Below are positions 16,349 to 24,752 of a stretch of 64,000 nt of DNA, piece after piece. A model generated the notes under the pieces. The model worked only from the letters and a program-made list of their open reading frames with translations, did no database searches and had not been told where the DNA came from. The DNA comes from Mycolicibacterium anyangense (GTDB taxonomy: Bacteria > Actinomycetota > Actinomycetes > Mycobacteriales > Mycobacteriaceae). Made by a program: the position numbers and the translations under genes. The stretch's first letter is position 1. Each line of letters opens with the position of its first letter. The stretch is taken from positions 1,488,001 to 1,552,000 of the forward strand of contig NZ_AP022620.1 of assembly GCF_010731855.1 (NCBI RefSeq), given 5' to 3'.

Positions 16349-16367
16349 CAGGGTTGTGGTCACCCTG
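16349..16367. terminator. short hairpin between divergent-end genes
   Basis: CAGGGT, a 7-base loop, then ACCCTG. It lies 15 bases past the stop of the DUF1275 gene read on... the opposite side, i.e. upstream of the ligase operon and downstream of no plus-strand gene, so the terminator role is uncertain; an operator for the ligase operon (start at 16314) is equally possible. Confidence 0.25.
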
Positions 16368-16381
16368 AGCAATACGACGCG

Positions 16382-17050
16382 CTATGGTTCCACGCCGCGC
16401 CGCTCGTCGATGACGAACATCACCAGGGTGACCGCCAGCAGCGCGGCGGGCAGCCAGATGGCCCGAACCCCCATGGCCCGGGTGGCATACGCCCCGGCCA
16501 CCGCCCCGAGCGCGAAGAACAGCGTCAGCAGTCCGTAGGTGCGAAACCCCGCCCGGCTCTTCTCGTCGCGTTCGGCGAACCGGGAGTAGCCGAACTCCAC
16601 CAGCCGCATGATGTTTCCGGTGGTGGCCAGCGGCACATACACCAGATCGCCGATGCTGCGGAACAGGCCGATCTGGATGCCCGCAACGAACGAGATCGGC
16701 ACGGTCACCAGGACGTGCGGAATCGAGGCGGGTGCGAACCCGAAGGCGGCGAGCACGATCGACTGCACGAACATCGTCCACCGCAGCGGATGCTTGAGGT
16801 GCCGCTCGCCCCGGCCTGCCTTCAGATACGCCGCCAGCCACACCCCGGCCATGAAGGCCAGGATCGGCCACACGTGGGCCAGGGCGGTCACCAGGTGTCC
16901 TTCGCTGGCATCCATCGCGAAGAAGATCACGTTGCCGGTCTGGACGTTGGCGAACACCTGACCGCGGGCGATGTAGGTGTGCGCGTCGAGGAACGCGTTG
17001 GTCACCGTCAATAGCAGGGCGAAGCGCAGGGTGGTCGTGGTACGCGTCAT
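16382..17050 (-). CDS. DUF1275 (YoaK-type) membrane protein
   Basis: A 222-residue polytopic membrane protein of the DUF1275 family, with about six transmembrane segments (near 8-30, 50-72, 85-108, 112-130, 165-185, 190-212). Diagnostic stretches are V-T-N-A-F-L-D-A-H-T-Y near 16 and V-F-A-N-V-Q-T-G-N-V near 31, the highly conserved opening of the family. Its molecular role is unknown; a small-molecule transport or sensing role is sometimes assumed. It lies on the same strand as the ligase operon, 67 bases upstream of the ligase start, and is divergent from cyp124. Confidence 0.8.
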   Translation of the reverse strand: MTRTTTTLRFALLLTVTNAFLDAHTYIARGQVFANVQTGNVIFFAMDASEGHLVTALAHVWPILAFMAGVWLAAYLKAGRGERHLKHPLRWTMFVQSIVLAAFGFAPASIPHVLVTVPISFVAGIQIGLFRSIGDLVYVPLATTGNIMRLVEFGYSRFAERDEKSRAGFRTYGLLTLFFALGAVAGAYATRAMGVRAIWLPAALLAVTLVMFVIDERRGVEP

Positions 17051-17105
17051 CGAATCGCAAGCATGCCCTAGTTCCGAAACGATCACGAGCCAATGCCCGC
17101 GCCCC

Positions 17106-17111
17106 TAATGT
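17106..17111 (+). promoter_or_regulatory. -10 element for leaderless cyp124
   Basis: TAATGT ends 7 bases before the A of the cyp124 ATG (17119), placing the predicted transcription start at the start codon. No Shine-Dalgarno is visible. Confidence 0.5.
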
Positions 17112-17118
17112 CGCAGGC

Positions 17119-18402
17119 ATGGGCATCGCCACTCGGGTCAACGGTCAGGCACCACCGGAGATCGCGCTGAGCGATATCAACCTGGGCACCTTCGAGTTCT
17201 GGCAACTCGACGACAGCGTGCGCGACGCAGCCTTCGCCACCCTGCGACGCGAGTCCCCCATCACGTTCTTCCACGAGGTCGAATACGAGGGGGTCCCGGC
17301 CGGCCCCGGGCACTGGGCGCTGACCACACTCGACGACGTCTACTACGCCAGCCGCCACCCCGACATCTTCAGCTCCTACCCGAACATCACCATCGGCGAC
17401 CAGATCCCGGAGGTCGCCGAGTACTTCGGCTCGATGATCGCCCTCGACGACCCGCGGCACGCCCGGCTGCGCAACATCGTCCGCAGTGCCTTCACCCCGA
17501 AGGTGGTGGCCCGCACCGAGGAGTCGGTACGCGACCGCGCGCGGCGCCTGGTCGCGGCGATGATCGAGAACAATCCCGACGGCACCGGCGAGCTGGTGAC
17601 CGAGCTGTCCGGACCGCTGCCTCTTCAGGTCATCTGCGACATGATGGGCATCCCGGAATCCGACCATCAGCAGATCTTCTACTGGACCAACATCATCCTC
17701 GGCTTCGGCGACCCCGACCTGACCACGGACTTCGCGGAATTCATGAAGGTCGCCATGGACATCGGCGCCTACGCCACCGCCCTTGCCGAGGATCGCCGGA
17801 GGTGTCCGAGCGACGATCTGACCACGGCCCTGGTGGCCGCCGAGGTGGACGGCGAACGGCTGACCTCGGCGGAGATCGCCTCGTTCTTCATCCTGTTGGC
17901 GGTCGCCGGCAACGAAACCACCCGCAACGCGATCAGCCACGGCGTGCTGGCGCTGAGCCGCTATCCGGATCAGCGCCGGATCTGGTGGAACGATTTCGAG
18001 GCCACCACATCCAGCGCCGTCGAGGAGATCGTGCGCTGGGCCTCGCCGGTGATCTACATGCGCCGCACCGTGACCCGCGAGATCGAACTGAGCGGGGTCA
18101 GGATGGCCGAGGGCGACAAGGTCACCATGTGGTACGCCTCGGCCAACCGGGACGAGGACAAGTTCGACAACCCGTGGCTGTTCGACGTCACCCGCACCCC
18201 CAACCACCATGTCGGGTTCGGTGGTGGCGGAGCGCATTTCTGCCTGGGCGCCAACCTGGCCCGTCGCGAGATCGCCGTGGTGTTCGAGGAGTTACGCACC
18301 CGCATCCCCGACATCGAGGTCACCGAGGAACCGGCGATGCTGTTGTCGGCGTTCATCCACGGCATCAAACGACTTCCGGTCGGCTGGTCACCGCCCGAGT
18401 AA
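17119..18402 (+). CDS. cyp124: cytochrome P450 CYP124 (methyl-branched lipid omega-hydroxylase)
   Basis: A 427-residue soluble P450. The I-helix is A-G-N-E-T-T near 263, the ExxR pair is E-E-I-V-R near 300, and the haem-binding loop G-F-G-G-G-G-A-H-F-C-L-G has the axial Cys at about 375. The N-terminal I-A-T-R-V-N-G, the segment H-P-D-I-F-S-S-Y-P-N-I-T-I and overall length agree with M. tuberculosis CYP124A1 (Rv2266), which hydroxylates the terminal methyl of branched lipids such as phytanic acid and also cholesterol-type side chains. Redox partners are not adjacent; the FdxA ferredoxin at 3375 is a conceivable donor (inference). cyp140 follows after 30 bases, probably in the same transcript. 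Confidence 0.92.
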   Translation: MGIATRVNGQAPPEIALSDINLGTFEFWQLDDSVRDAAFATLRRESPITFFHEVEYEGVPAGPGHWALTTLDDVYYASRHPDIFSSYPNITIGDQIPEVAEYFGSMIALDDPRHARLRNIVRSAFTPKVVARTEESVRDRARRLVAAMIENNPDGTGELVTELSGPLPLQVICDMMGIPESDHQQIFYWTNIILGFGDPDLTTDFAEFMKVAMDIGAYATALAEDRRRCPSDDLTTALVAAEVDGERLTSAEIASFFILLAVAGNETTRNAISHGVLALSRYPDQRRIWWNDFEATTSSAVEEIVRWASPVIYMRRTVTREIELSGVRMAEGDKVTMWYASANRDEDKFDNPWLFDVTRTPNHHVGFGGGGAHFCLGANLARREIAVVFEELRTRIPDIEVTEEPAMLLSAFIHGIKRLPVGWSPPE

Positions 18403-18432
18403 CGTGGAGTCGGGCGGCGCGAGGAGGCCACG

Positions 18433-19740
18433 ATGAAGCAGCGGCTGCACTGGTTCGCCATGCACGGCGTGGTGCGCGCAGCCGCGAAGCGGGGGGCCCG
18501 CCGTGGCGATCCCCAGGCCCGCCTGCTGGCCGACCCGGCGGTGCGCGCCGACCCGGTGCCGTTCTACGACGAGCTGCGCGCGCGAGGTCCGCTGGTCCGC
18601 GCCCAGGTGAGCTACCTGACCGTCGACCACGCGCTCGCCAACGACATCCTGCGCTCCGAGGACTTCCGGGTGATCTCGCTGGGCGCCAACCTGCCCGGTC
18701 CGCTGGGCTGGTTGGAGCGGCGCACCCGCGACGATCTGTTGCATCCGCTGCGCCCGCCGTCCATGCTGGCCGTCGAACCGCCCGAGCACACCCGCTACCG
18801 CAAGACGGTCTCCTCGGTGTTCACCAGCCGGGCGGTGGCCGCGCTGCGCGACCGGGTCGAGGACACCGCCGGCGAATTGCTCGACGGCCTCGGCGATGGC
18901 CGCGGCGTGGTCGACATCGTCGCCCGGTACTGCTCGCAGTTGCCCGTCTCGGTGATCAGCGACATCCTCGGCGTTCCCGATCGGGACCGGCCGAAGGTGC
19001 TGGAGTTCGGCGAATTGGCCGCACCCAGCCTGGACCTCGGGGTGTCCTGGCAGCAGTACCAACGGGTGCAGCAGGGCATCGCGGGGTTCAACTCCTGGTT
19101 GGCCACCCATGTGCGCAGCCTGCGCGAGCACCCGGGTGACGACCTGATGAGCCAGCTGATCCAGGTGGCCGACGACGGCGCCATGGACGAGACAGAATTG
19201 TTGGCCACTGCCGGCCTGGTGCTGGCAGCCGGCTTCGAGACCACGGTGAACCTGTTGGGCAACGGCATTCGGCTGCTCCTCAATTCACCGGATCAGCTGG
19301 CGGTACTTGCCGCCGATCCGTCGTTGTGGCCGAACGCCGTGGAGGAGATCCTGCGGCTGGAGTCCCCGGTACAGCTCTCGGCGCGGGTGGCCCGCGTCGA
19401 CACCGACGTCGCCGGGACGACGGTGCGGGCCGGTGAGCTGGTGCTCACCTACCTGGCTGCGGCCAACCGGGACCCGGCGGTGTTCGCCGATCCACACCGC
19501 TTCGACGTGCGGCGCGAGAACGCCGGCAAGCATCTGGCGTTCTCCGGCGGCCGGCACTTTTGCCTGGGCGCGGCACTGGCTCGGGCCGAAGGGGAGGTCG
19601 GGCTGCGCCGGTTCTTCACGCACTTCCCGGACGTCCGGCTCGCCGGGCTGGGTGTCCGGCGCGACACCAGGGTGTTGCGGGGATGGGCCGAACTTCCGGT
19701 CAGCCTGGGCTCCCCCGGGCTGATCGCATCGCGGGACTGA
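18433..19740 (+). CDS. cyp140: cytochrome P450 CYP140
   Basis: A 435-residue P450 with A-G-F-E-T-T in the I-helix near 265, E-E-I-L-R near 305 and the haem loop F-S-G-G-R-H-F-C-L-G (Cys at about 377). The opening L-H-W-F-A-M-H-G-V and the stretch L-L-A-V-E-P-P-E-H-T-R-Y-R-K-T-V match CYP140A1 of M. tuberculosis (Rv1880c, 438 aa) as remembered. The substrate is not established. A strong GAGGAGG Shine-Dalgarno precedes the ATG. Being 30 bases behind cyp124 it is most likely co-transcribed; in M. tuberculosis the two genes are far apart. Confidence 0.9.
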   Translation: MKQRLHWFAMHGVVRAAAKRGARRGDPQARLLADPAVRADPVPFYDELRARGPLVRAQVSYLTVDHALANDILRSEDFRVISLGANLPGPLGWLERRTRDDLLHPLRPPSMLAVEPPEHTRYRKTVSSVFTSRAVAALRDRVEDTAGELLDGLGDGRGVVDIVARYCSQLPVSVISDILGVPDRDRPKVLEFGELAAPSLDLGVSWQQYQRVQQGIAGFNSWLATHVRSLREHPGDDLMSQLIQVADDGAMDETELLATAGLVLAAGFETTVNLLGNGIRLLLNSPDQLAVLAADPSLWPNAVEEILRLESPVQLSARVARVDTDVAGTTVRAGELVLTYLAAANRDPAVFADPHRFDVRRENAGKHLAFSGGRHFCLGAALARAEGEVGLRRFFTHFPDVRLAGLGVRRDTRVLRGWAELPVSLGSPGLIASRD

Positions 19741-19742
19741 CC

Positions 19743-20150
19743 TCAGCGCGGCCGCTGGGTCGCCTCGGCCCCGCCGGTGTCGGCGGGCGTCTTGTCGGTA
19801 TCCACGTGCGGGTCGATCGAATCGGCGTGTGACAACCGCTCATCGAGATCCTGCCGGCGGGCCGCGACCTCGGCGCGGTGCGTGTCGGCGTTGTCGGCCA
19901 GCCGACGGGCCTCGGCGGCCTTTGCCTCGGCTTCAGCTTGTGCCGCACGGGCTTTGGCGGCGGTCTCCTCGGCGACGGCTTCGCGGCGCTGCACGCCGCG
20001 GTGCTCGTGGAGGACCTGTTCGCGGATCTCCTCGGCCTGCGCGTGCCGGCGGCCGGCCTGCTTGGTGCGGGCCAGCCAGGCGATCACACCGATGACGACC
20101 ACGGCGGCGATCACACCGATGACGATCCAGACGATGGTGTTCGTGGTCAT
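19743..20150 (-). CDS. single-pass membrane protein with cytosolic coiled coil
   Basis: A 135-residue protein: a transmembrane helix at about residues 5-26, then a basic stretch, then a long Ala/Glu/Arg-rich helix (about 38-110) with the heptad-like character of a coiled coil, and an Asp/Thr-rich tail. Function unknown; such proteins are often envelope or division-associated scaffolds. It converges on cyp140 with 2 bases between the stop codons. A GGAGCC Shine-Dalgarno sits just before the ATG. Confidence 0.65.
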   Translation of the reverse strand: MTTNTIVWIVIGVIAAVVVIGVIAWLARTKQAGRRHAQAEEIREQVLHEHRGVQRREAVAEETAAKARAAQAEAEAKAAEARRLADNADTHRAEVAARRQDLDERLSHADSIDPHVDTDKTPADTGGAEATQRPR

Positions 20151-20225
20151 CGTGGGCTCCTTCGTCGGAGAGTGTCGCCGGGCGCGGCACTGTCGATAAC
20201 CTCTCGTTCCCGCGGCGGCGCCGGC

Positions 20226-21335
20226 TCAAACCGCGCCTAGCGCGCTGAGCATCCCGGCGGCCGACCGTGGCCAGGTGAAGTGCTCCGCGCGCTGCCGGGC
20301 GCAGAACCGCCGGTGTGGCTCGGGACGATCGATGACACCGGCCACCGCGCCGGCGATGGCGCGCGGATCGTTGTCGGCGCTGGCACCGCTGTCGGGACTC
20401 AGGATTTCGGCCAGCGCCGAGGTACGCGACACCACCGCCGGTGTCCCGCACGCCAGCGCCTCCAGCGCGGCCAGCCCGAACGTTTCATGCGGCCCGGGAG
20501 CCAGTGCGACGTCGGCGCAAGCCAGCAATGTGGCGACGGTGTCGCGAGACGACACGAAGCCGGTGAAGTGGACCGGCAGCCCGGCGGCCTGGCGTTGCAA
20601 CCGGGCCCGCAGCGGCCCGTCACCGACGATGACCAGCCGCGCATCGGTCCCCGAATCACGAAGGGCGGCAAGGGCATCGATGCTGCGGTCGGCGCGCTTC
20701 TCCACCGACAGCCGGCCACAGTGCACCAGCAGCACCTGGTCACCGGTGGCCCACCGGCGCCGGGTCTGGGCGCAGAACCGGCGCGGGTGGAACATGTCCA
20801 GGTCGACGCCCAGCGGCACGGTCATGACGTTGCGCGCACCGATCCGGTCGAATTCCTCGCGGGCGAAAGCGGTGGTGCACAGCACCGTGTCGTAGTCGGC
20901 GGCGGTGCGCCGGTTGGCGACATCGGCCAGTCGGCGAGCCAGTGGCTTGGGCATGATCTGCCCGGTCAGTCGGTCGAGACGTTCATGGGAGATCATCACC
21001 GTGGTGACACCGCGCCGGGTGCCCCACCGGCCCAGTGAGCGCAGGGTGAACCGGTCGGACACCTCGATGGCGTCGGGCGCCAGATCGTCGAGCACACCGA
21101 TCACCGGTCCCGGCAGCACCGCGCGATAGCCACCGGCAAAGGGAATCTGCTTGGCGGGCACCGTGATTCGCACGACGCCGGTGGGCAATTGGACGCTGCC
21201 GGCGTCTGCACCGGGAACGATGAGGAACACCTGGTGACCGGCAGCGACGTACTCCGCGCCCAGCCGGTCCACCGCGGTGCGCAGACCTCCCGAACGCGGG
21301 CCGTAAAAATTCGCGACCTGCGCGACGCGCATCAT
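20226..21335 (-). CDS. glycosyltransferase family 4
   Basis: A 369-residue GT-B fold glycosyltransferase. The N-terminal half begins R-V-A-Q-V-A-N-F-Y-G-P-R-S-G-G-L (glycine-rich acceptor loop); the C-terminal half has H-C-G-R-L-S-V-E-K near 210, V-G-D-G-P-L near 238 and the donor-binding E-x7-E motif in P-H-E-T-F-G-L-A-A-L-E-A near 283-294. Retaining GT4 enzymes in mycobacteria build phosphatidylinositol mannosides, lipomannan or other glycolipids; the donor and acceptor here are not determined. It is not close to MgtA (Rv0557) as I remember it. Either Met 1 or Met 2 may be the start. It lies alone between two minus-strand neighbours. Confidence 0.82.
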   Translation of the reverse strand: MMRVAQVANFYGPRSGGLRTAVDRLGAEYVAAGHQVFLIVPGADAGSVQLPTGVVRITVPAKQIPFAGGYRAVLPGPVIGVLDDLAPDAIEVSDRFTLRSLGRWGTRRGVTTVMISHERLDRLTGQIMPKPLARRLADVANRRTAADYDTVLCTTAFAREEFDRIGARNVMTVPLGVDLDMFHPRRFCAQTRRRWATGDQVLLVHCGRLSVEKRADRSIDALAALRDSGTDARLVIVGDGPLRARLQRQAAGLPVHFTGFVSSRDTVATLLACADVALAPGPHETFGLAALEALACGTPAVVSRTSALAEILSPDSGASADNDPRAIAGAVAGVIDRPEPHRRFCARQRAEHFTWPRSAAGMLSALGAV

Positions 21336-21411
21336 GAGCCCATCCGATCGCGCGCCGATGTGCGCGGGCCGACCACAGCGCTGCGGCGCGCTGAACGCGC
21401 AGTGAACTCCC

Positions 21412-22305
21412 CTACGTCAGGTAGCGGCCCAACCAGTCCTGCAGCCGCCGCCAGGCGTCGGCGGCCGCCGCGGCGTTGTAGCGGGGCCCGCTGTCGTTGA
21501 AGAAGGCGTGGTCGGCATCGGGTTCCACGACCAGGTCGTGCACCAGCCCGGCCCGTTCCAAGGCGGCCCCGGCGGCCGGCTCCGAGGACGTGACCCGCTG
21601 GTCGAGCGCCCCGTAGAAGCCCAGCACCGCAGCGTTCTTCGAACCGGAGAAGTCCGGGTTGTCGGGCAACGGCCCGTAGAACGGCACCGCCGCGGCCAAT
21701 CGCGGCTCACCGGAAGCCAGTAGCCGCCACACCAGACCGCCGCCGAAACAGAACCCGACGACACCGAGTGTGCGACCGGGTGCCCGGCGCTGCAGTTCGT
21801 CGAGGCCCGAGCGCAGATCGGCGACGAACCGGTCGGGTGCCACGGCGCCCAGGGCGGCGGTCGCGCCGGCCGGATCGCTGAAGGTCGTGGTGCCGCCCTC
21901 TTCGGAGAGCAGGTCGATGGCCAGCGCGGAGTAGCCGATGCCGGCCAGCCGTCCGGCAACCGTACTGACCCAGTCGTTGAGCCCCTTGTTCTCGTGGATC
22001 ACCAGCATCGCTGCGCGCGGGGTGGCGGCCTGCGCCCACCGGCCCAGCAGTTCGCCACGCGGTCCGGCCCAGCCGACCGGTACCGCCGCCACGGCGGTGT
22101 CCATCCCGGGCGCCGCGGTGGCGGTCGGTGGCGGCGGCGGGGCGGCGACGGGCTTGTCCCGGCCGCAGGCGGCGATCAGGGCGCTCGCCGCCGCGGTGCC
22201 CATTCCCAGCAGCGCCAGCCGGCGCAGCGCTTCCCGACGGCTGAGTAGGCCGTCGACATGGTCGGTGGCGATCTCTTCGGCGATGTAGCGCTGCAGCGGG
22301 GTCAC
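21412..22305 (-). CDS. dienelactone hydrolase family lipoprotein
   Basis: A 297-residue alpha/beta hydrolase of the dienelactone hydrolase family. The N-terminal part has a twin-arginine-like R-R-E-A-L-R-R followed by a hydrophobic stretch and a lipobox L-I-A-A-C, so it is probably Tat-exported and lipid-anchored. The catalytic Cys is in G-F-C-F-G-G-G near 178, with Asp and His in the late E-P-D-A-D-H-A-F-F stretch. A Pro-rich linker lies between anchor and catalytic domain. The family hydrolyses lactones or carboxylic esters; substrate unknown. The GTG start at 22305 is chosen because it places the anchor correctly and leaves room for the divergent flavin reductase promoter. Confidence 0.8.
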   Translation of the reverse strand: MTPLQRYIAEEIATDHVDGLLSRREALRRLALLGMGTAAASALIAACGRDKPVAAPPPPPTATAAPGMDTAVAAVPVGWAGPRGELLGRWAQAATPRAAMLVIHENKGLNDWVSTVAGRLAGIGYSALAIDLLSEEGGTTTFSDPAGATAALGAVAPDRFVADLRSGLDELQRRAPGRTLGVVGFCFGGGLVWRLLASGEPRLAAAVPFYGPLPDNPDFSGSKNAAVLGFYGALDQRVTSSEPAAGAALERAGLVHDLVVEPDADHAFFNDSGPRYNAAAAADAWRRLQDWLGRYLT

Positions 22306-22370
22306 CTCCGCGAGTATGCGCGCGATGGGTACCCGGGTGCAGAAAGCGTCATCGACCAGAAGGGACACCC

Positions 22371-22883
22371 ATGGCAGAGCACGACGCGCAGCCCGGTGTG
22401 GATGCGTTCGAACAGATCGTCGCGCTGCTGGACTATCCGATGTTCGTCGTGACCACCGCGGTGGACGGCCGCCGGGCGGGGTGCCTGGTCGGCTTCAGTT
22501 CGCAGGTGTCGATCAATCCGCCGCGGTTCCTGGTGGGGCTGTCCAAGCGCAACTTCACCTATTCCGTGGCCGACTCCGGTGCCACCCACCTGGCGGTTCA
22601 CCTGCTCTCCGACGAGCACCGGGAGCTGGCCAGGCTGTTCGGCAGCCAGACCGGCGATCGGGTGGACAAATTCTCGCGGTGCCGATGGCAGGACGGCCCC
22701 TACGGCCTGCCGATCCTGTCCGACGCTGTCGCCTGGTTCGCCGGCCCCATCCTGCGGCGCTTCGACCTCGGCGACCATGTCGGCCACCTCACCGAACCGG
22801 CGGCGGGCAGCGCACCTCGGCAGCTGGGTGGGTTGGTGACATTCGCCGACGTCAAGGACCTCGAACCGGGCCATGAAGCCTGA
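22371..22883 (+). CDS. flavin reductase-like FMN-binding split-barrel protein
   Basis: A 170-residue protein of the flavin reductase-like family, which reduces FMN with NAD(P)H for two-component monooxygenases. Seen are F-V-V-T-T near 26, C-L-V-G-F-S-S-Q-V-S near 40 (flavin phosphate loop), P-P-R-F-L-V-G-L-S near 50, and H-L-L-S-D near 77. AGAAGGG precedes the ATG at a good distance. The window encodes three candidate clients at 9232, 12691 and 13952, but none is adjacent, so partnership is inference. It is divergent from the dienelactone hydrolase gene. Confidence 0.8.
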   Translation: MAEHDAQPGVDAFEQIVALLDYPMFVVTTAVDGRRAGCLVGFSSQVSINPPRFLVGLSKRNFTYSVADSGATHLAVHLLSDEHRELARLFGSQTGDRVDKFSRCRWQDGPYGLPILSDAVAWFAGPILRRFDLGDHVGHLTEPAAGSAPRQLGGLVTFADVKDLEPGHEA

Positions 22884-22925
22884 TCAGACGCTGTGAACAC
22901 ATCGAAGGATTTGTCTACTTTATCG

Positions 22926-22954
22926 TTGACACCCGTCCTGCCAGCCGGTTCTAT
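22926..22954 (+). promoter_or_regulatory. candidate promoter for the amidohydrolase gene
   Basis: TTGACA (22926-22931) is a perfect -35 hexamer; 17 bases on is TTCTAT (22949-22954), a fair -10. Transcription would then start near 22961-22962, which is a GTG in frame with the amidohydrolase, 3 codons inside the annotated ATG start. This argues for a leaderless message from that GTG. Confidence 0.4.
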
Positions 22955-24752
22955 GGACAACGTGACCTACGACACGATCATCCGCAACGGCCGTTGGTTC
23001 GACGGCACGGGCGCTCCGTCGGCAATCCGCAACATCGGAATCCGGGACGGTCGGGTGGTCGCCGTGACCCCACACCCCCTCGACGAGACCGGCGCAGAGG
23101 TGGTCGACGCCACCGGCAAATGGGTGCTGCCCGGGATGGTCGACATCCACACCCACTACGACGTGGAGGTGCTCGGCGGACCCGGCCTGCCCGAGTCGGT
23201 GCGCCACGGCGTCACCACGGTGCTGCTCGGGTCGTGCTCGCTGTCCACGCTCTACGTCGACGGCAGCGAGGCCGGCGATCTCTTCGGCCGGGTCGAGGCG
23301 ATCCCACGCGAACACGTCATCTCGGCTGTCGACGGGTCCAAGACGTGGTCGAATGCGCAGCAGTACATCCAGGCGCTCGAATCCCGGCCGCTCGGCCCCA
23401 ACGTCGCGTCGTTCATCGGACATTCCGATATGCGCACCGCCACCATGGGACTGGACCGTGCGACCAGAAAAGACCAGCGCCCCAACGCCGCCGAGCAGGC
23501 ACAGATGGAGCGAATGCTCGCCGACGCCCTCGACGCCGGATTCGTCGGACTGTCCTCGATGCAGTTGCTGTTCGACAAGATCGACGGTGACACCTGCCGC
23601 TCGCGCACGCTGCCGTCGACCTATGCCAAACCGCGCGAGCTGCGCCGGCTCAAGTCGCTGGTGCGCAAACGCGGCCGGGTACTACAGTCCGGGCCGGACA
23701 TCAAGAACCCACTGAACCTGGCATCGCAAGTGGCGCAATCACTTCCGGTACTGCGCAAGAAGCTCAAGACCAGCCTGCTGTCGGCCGCAGACGTCAAGGC
23801 CAATCCACTGGCGATCCTGATGCTGGGCCCGCTGGCCCGGCTGGTGAACAGGTTCGGCGCCGACTTCCGTTGGCAGCACCTTCCGGTACCGTTCGAGGTC
23901 TATGCCGACGGAATCGATCTGGTGGTGTTCGAGGAGTTCGGCTCGGGAGCGGCCGCGCTGCACCTGCGCAACGAGGTCGAGCGCAACGCCCTGCTGGCCG
24001 ACGAGCAGTACCGTCGGCAGTTCCGCAAGGACTACGACAACAAGTTTGGGGTGCGGGTGTGGCACCGCGACTTCTTCGACGCCGAAATCGTCTCCTGCCC
24101 TGATGAATCCGTGATCGGAAAGTCCTTCGGCCAGGTGGGCCTGGACCGCGATGGCCTGCACCCGGTCGATGCGTTTCTGGATCTGGTGCTCGAGCACGGC
24201 ACCAAGCTGCGCTGGCGGACCACGATCTCCAATCACCGCCCCGAGGTGCTCAAGAAGCTGGCCCGCGACCCAGGCATCCAGATGGGCTTCTCCGATGCCG
24301 GCGCCCACCTGCGCAACATGGCGTTCTACAACTCCGGCCTGCGGCTGCTGCGGCATGTCCGGGACGCCGAGCGCACCGGCGCACCGTTCATGACCATCGA
24401 ACAGGCCGTACACCGGATGACCGGGGAGTTGGCCGACTGGTACCAGATCGACGCCGGCCATCTGCGGCTGGGCGACCGCGCCGACCTGGTCGTGATCGAC
24501 CCCGATCAGCTGGGCAGCCAACTCGACGAGTACGCCGAGAATCCGGTCGAGCAGTACGCCGGCCTGCCGCGAATGGTCAACCGCAACAACGACACGGTCT
24601 CCCTCGTCCTGATCGGCGGACGGACCGTGATCCGTGACGGCGAGCCGACCGATCTACTGGGCGCGCAGCGCACCGGCAGTTTCCTGCGGGTCGGCCGATC
24701 CACCCCTGCCCCATCGCCCACCACCACATCGGAGTTCGCCCATGCCCACTGA
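22953..24752 (+). CDS. N-acyl-D-amino-acid deacylase-type amidohydrolase
   Basis: A 599-residue metal-dependent amidohydrolase. The opening Y-D-T-I-I-R-N-G-R-W-F-D-G-T-G and the metal site H-T-H-Y-D near 68 are typical of the D-aminoacylase/dihydroorotase branch, and G-F-S-D-A-G-A-H near 446 supplies the catalytic Asp. The C-terminal small domain (G-D-R-A-D-L-V-V-I-D-P) closes the composite fold. It probably cleaves an N-acyl or cyclic amide bond; the substrate is unknown. The annotated ATG is at 22953, but the promoter position favours the in-frame GTG at 22962. Its end overlaps the next gene by 11 bases, so the two are co-translated. Confidence 0.83.
   Translation: MDNVTYDTIIRNGRWFDGTGAPSAIRNIGIRDGRVVAVTPHPLDETGAEVVDATGKWVLPGMVDIHTHYDVEVLGGPGLPESVRHGVTTVLLGSCSLSTLYVDGSEAGDLFGRVEAIPREHVISAVDGSKTWSNAQQYIQALESRPLGPNVASFIGHSDMRTATMGLDRATRKDQRPNAAEQAQMERMLADALDAGFVGLSSMQLLFDKIDGDTCRSRTLPSTYAKPRELRRLKSLVRKRGRVLQSGPDIKNPLNLASQVAQSLPVLRKKLKTSLLSAADVKANPLAILMLGPLARLVNRFGADFRWQHLPVPFEVYADGIDLVVFEEFGSGAAALHLRNEVERNALLADEQYRRQFRKDYDNKFGVRVWHRDFFDAEIVSCPDESVIGKSFGQVGLDRDGLHPVDAFLDLVLEHGTKLRWRTTISNHRPEVLKKLARDPGIQMGFSDAGAHLRNMAFYNSGLRLLRHVRDAERTGAPFMTIEQAVHRMTGELADWYQIDAGHLRLGDRADLVVIDPDQLGSQLDEYAENPVEQYAGLPRMVNRNNDTVSLVLIGGRTVIRDGEPTDLLGAQRTGSFLRVGRSTPAPSPTTTSEFAHAH

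Noticed and set aside
16349..16367. Terminator for the DUF1275 gene
   Set aside because: DUF1275 is on the minus strand and ends at 16382, so the hairpin lies just past it, but the stem is only 6 bp and close to the ligase start; kept only as a low-confidence element.
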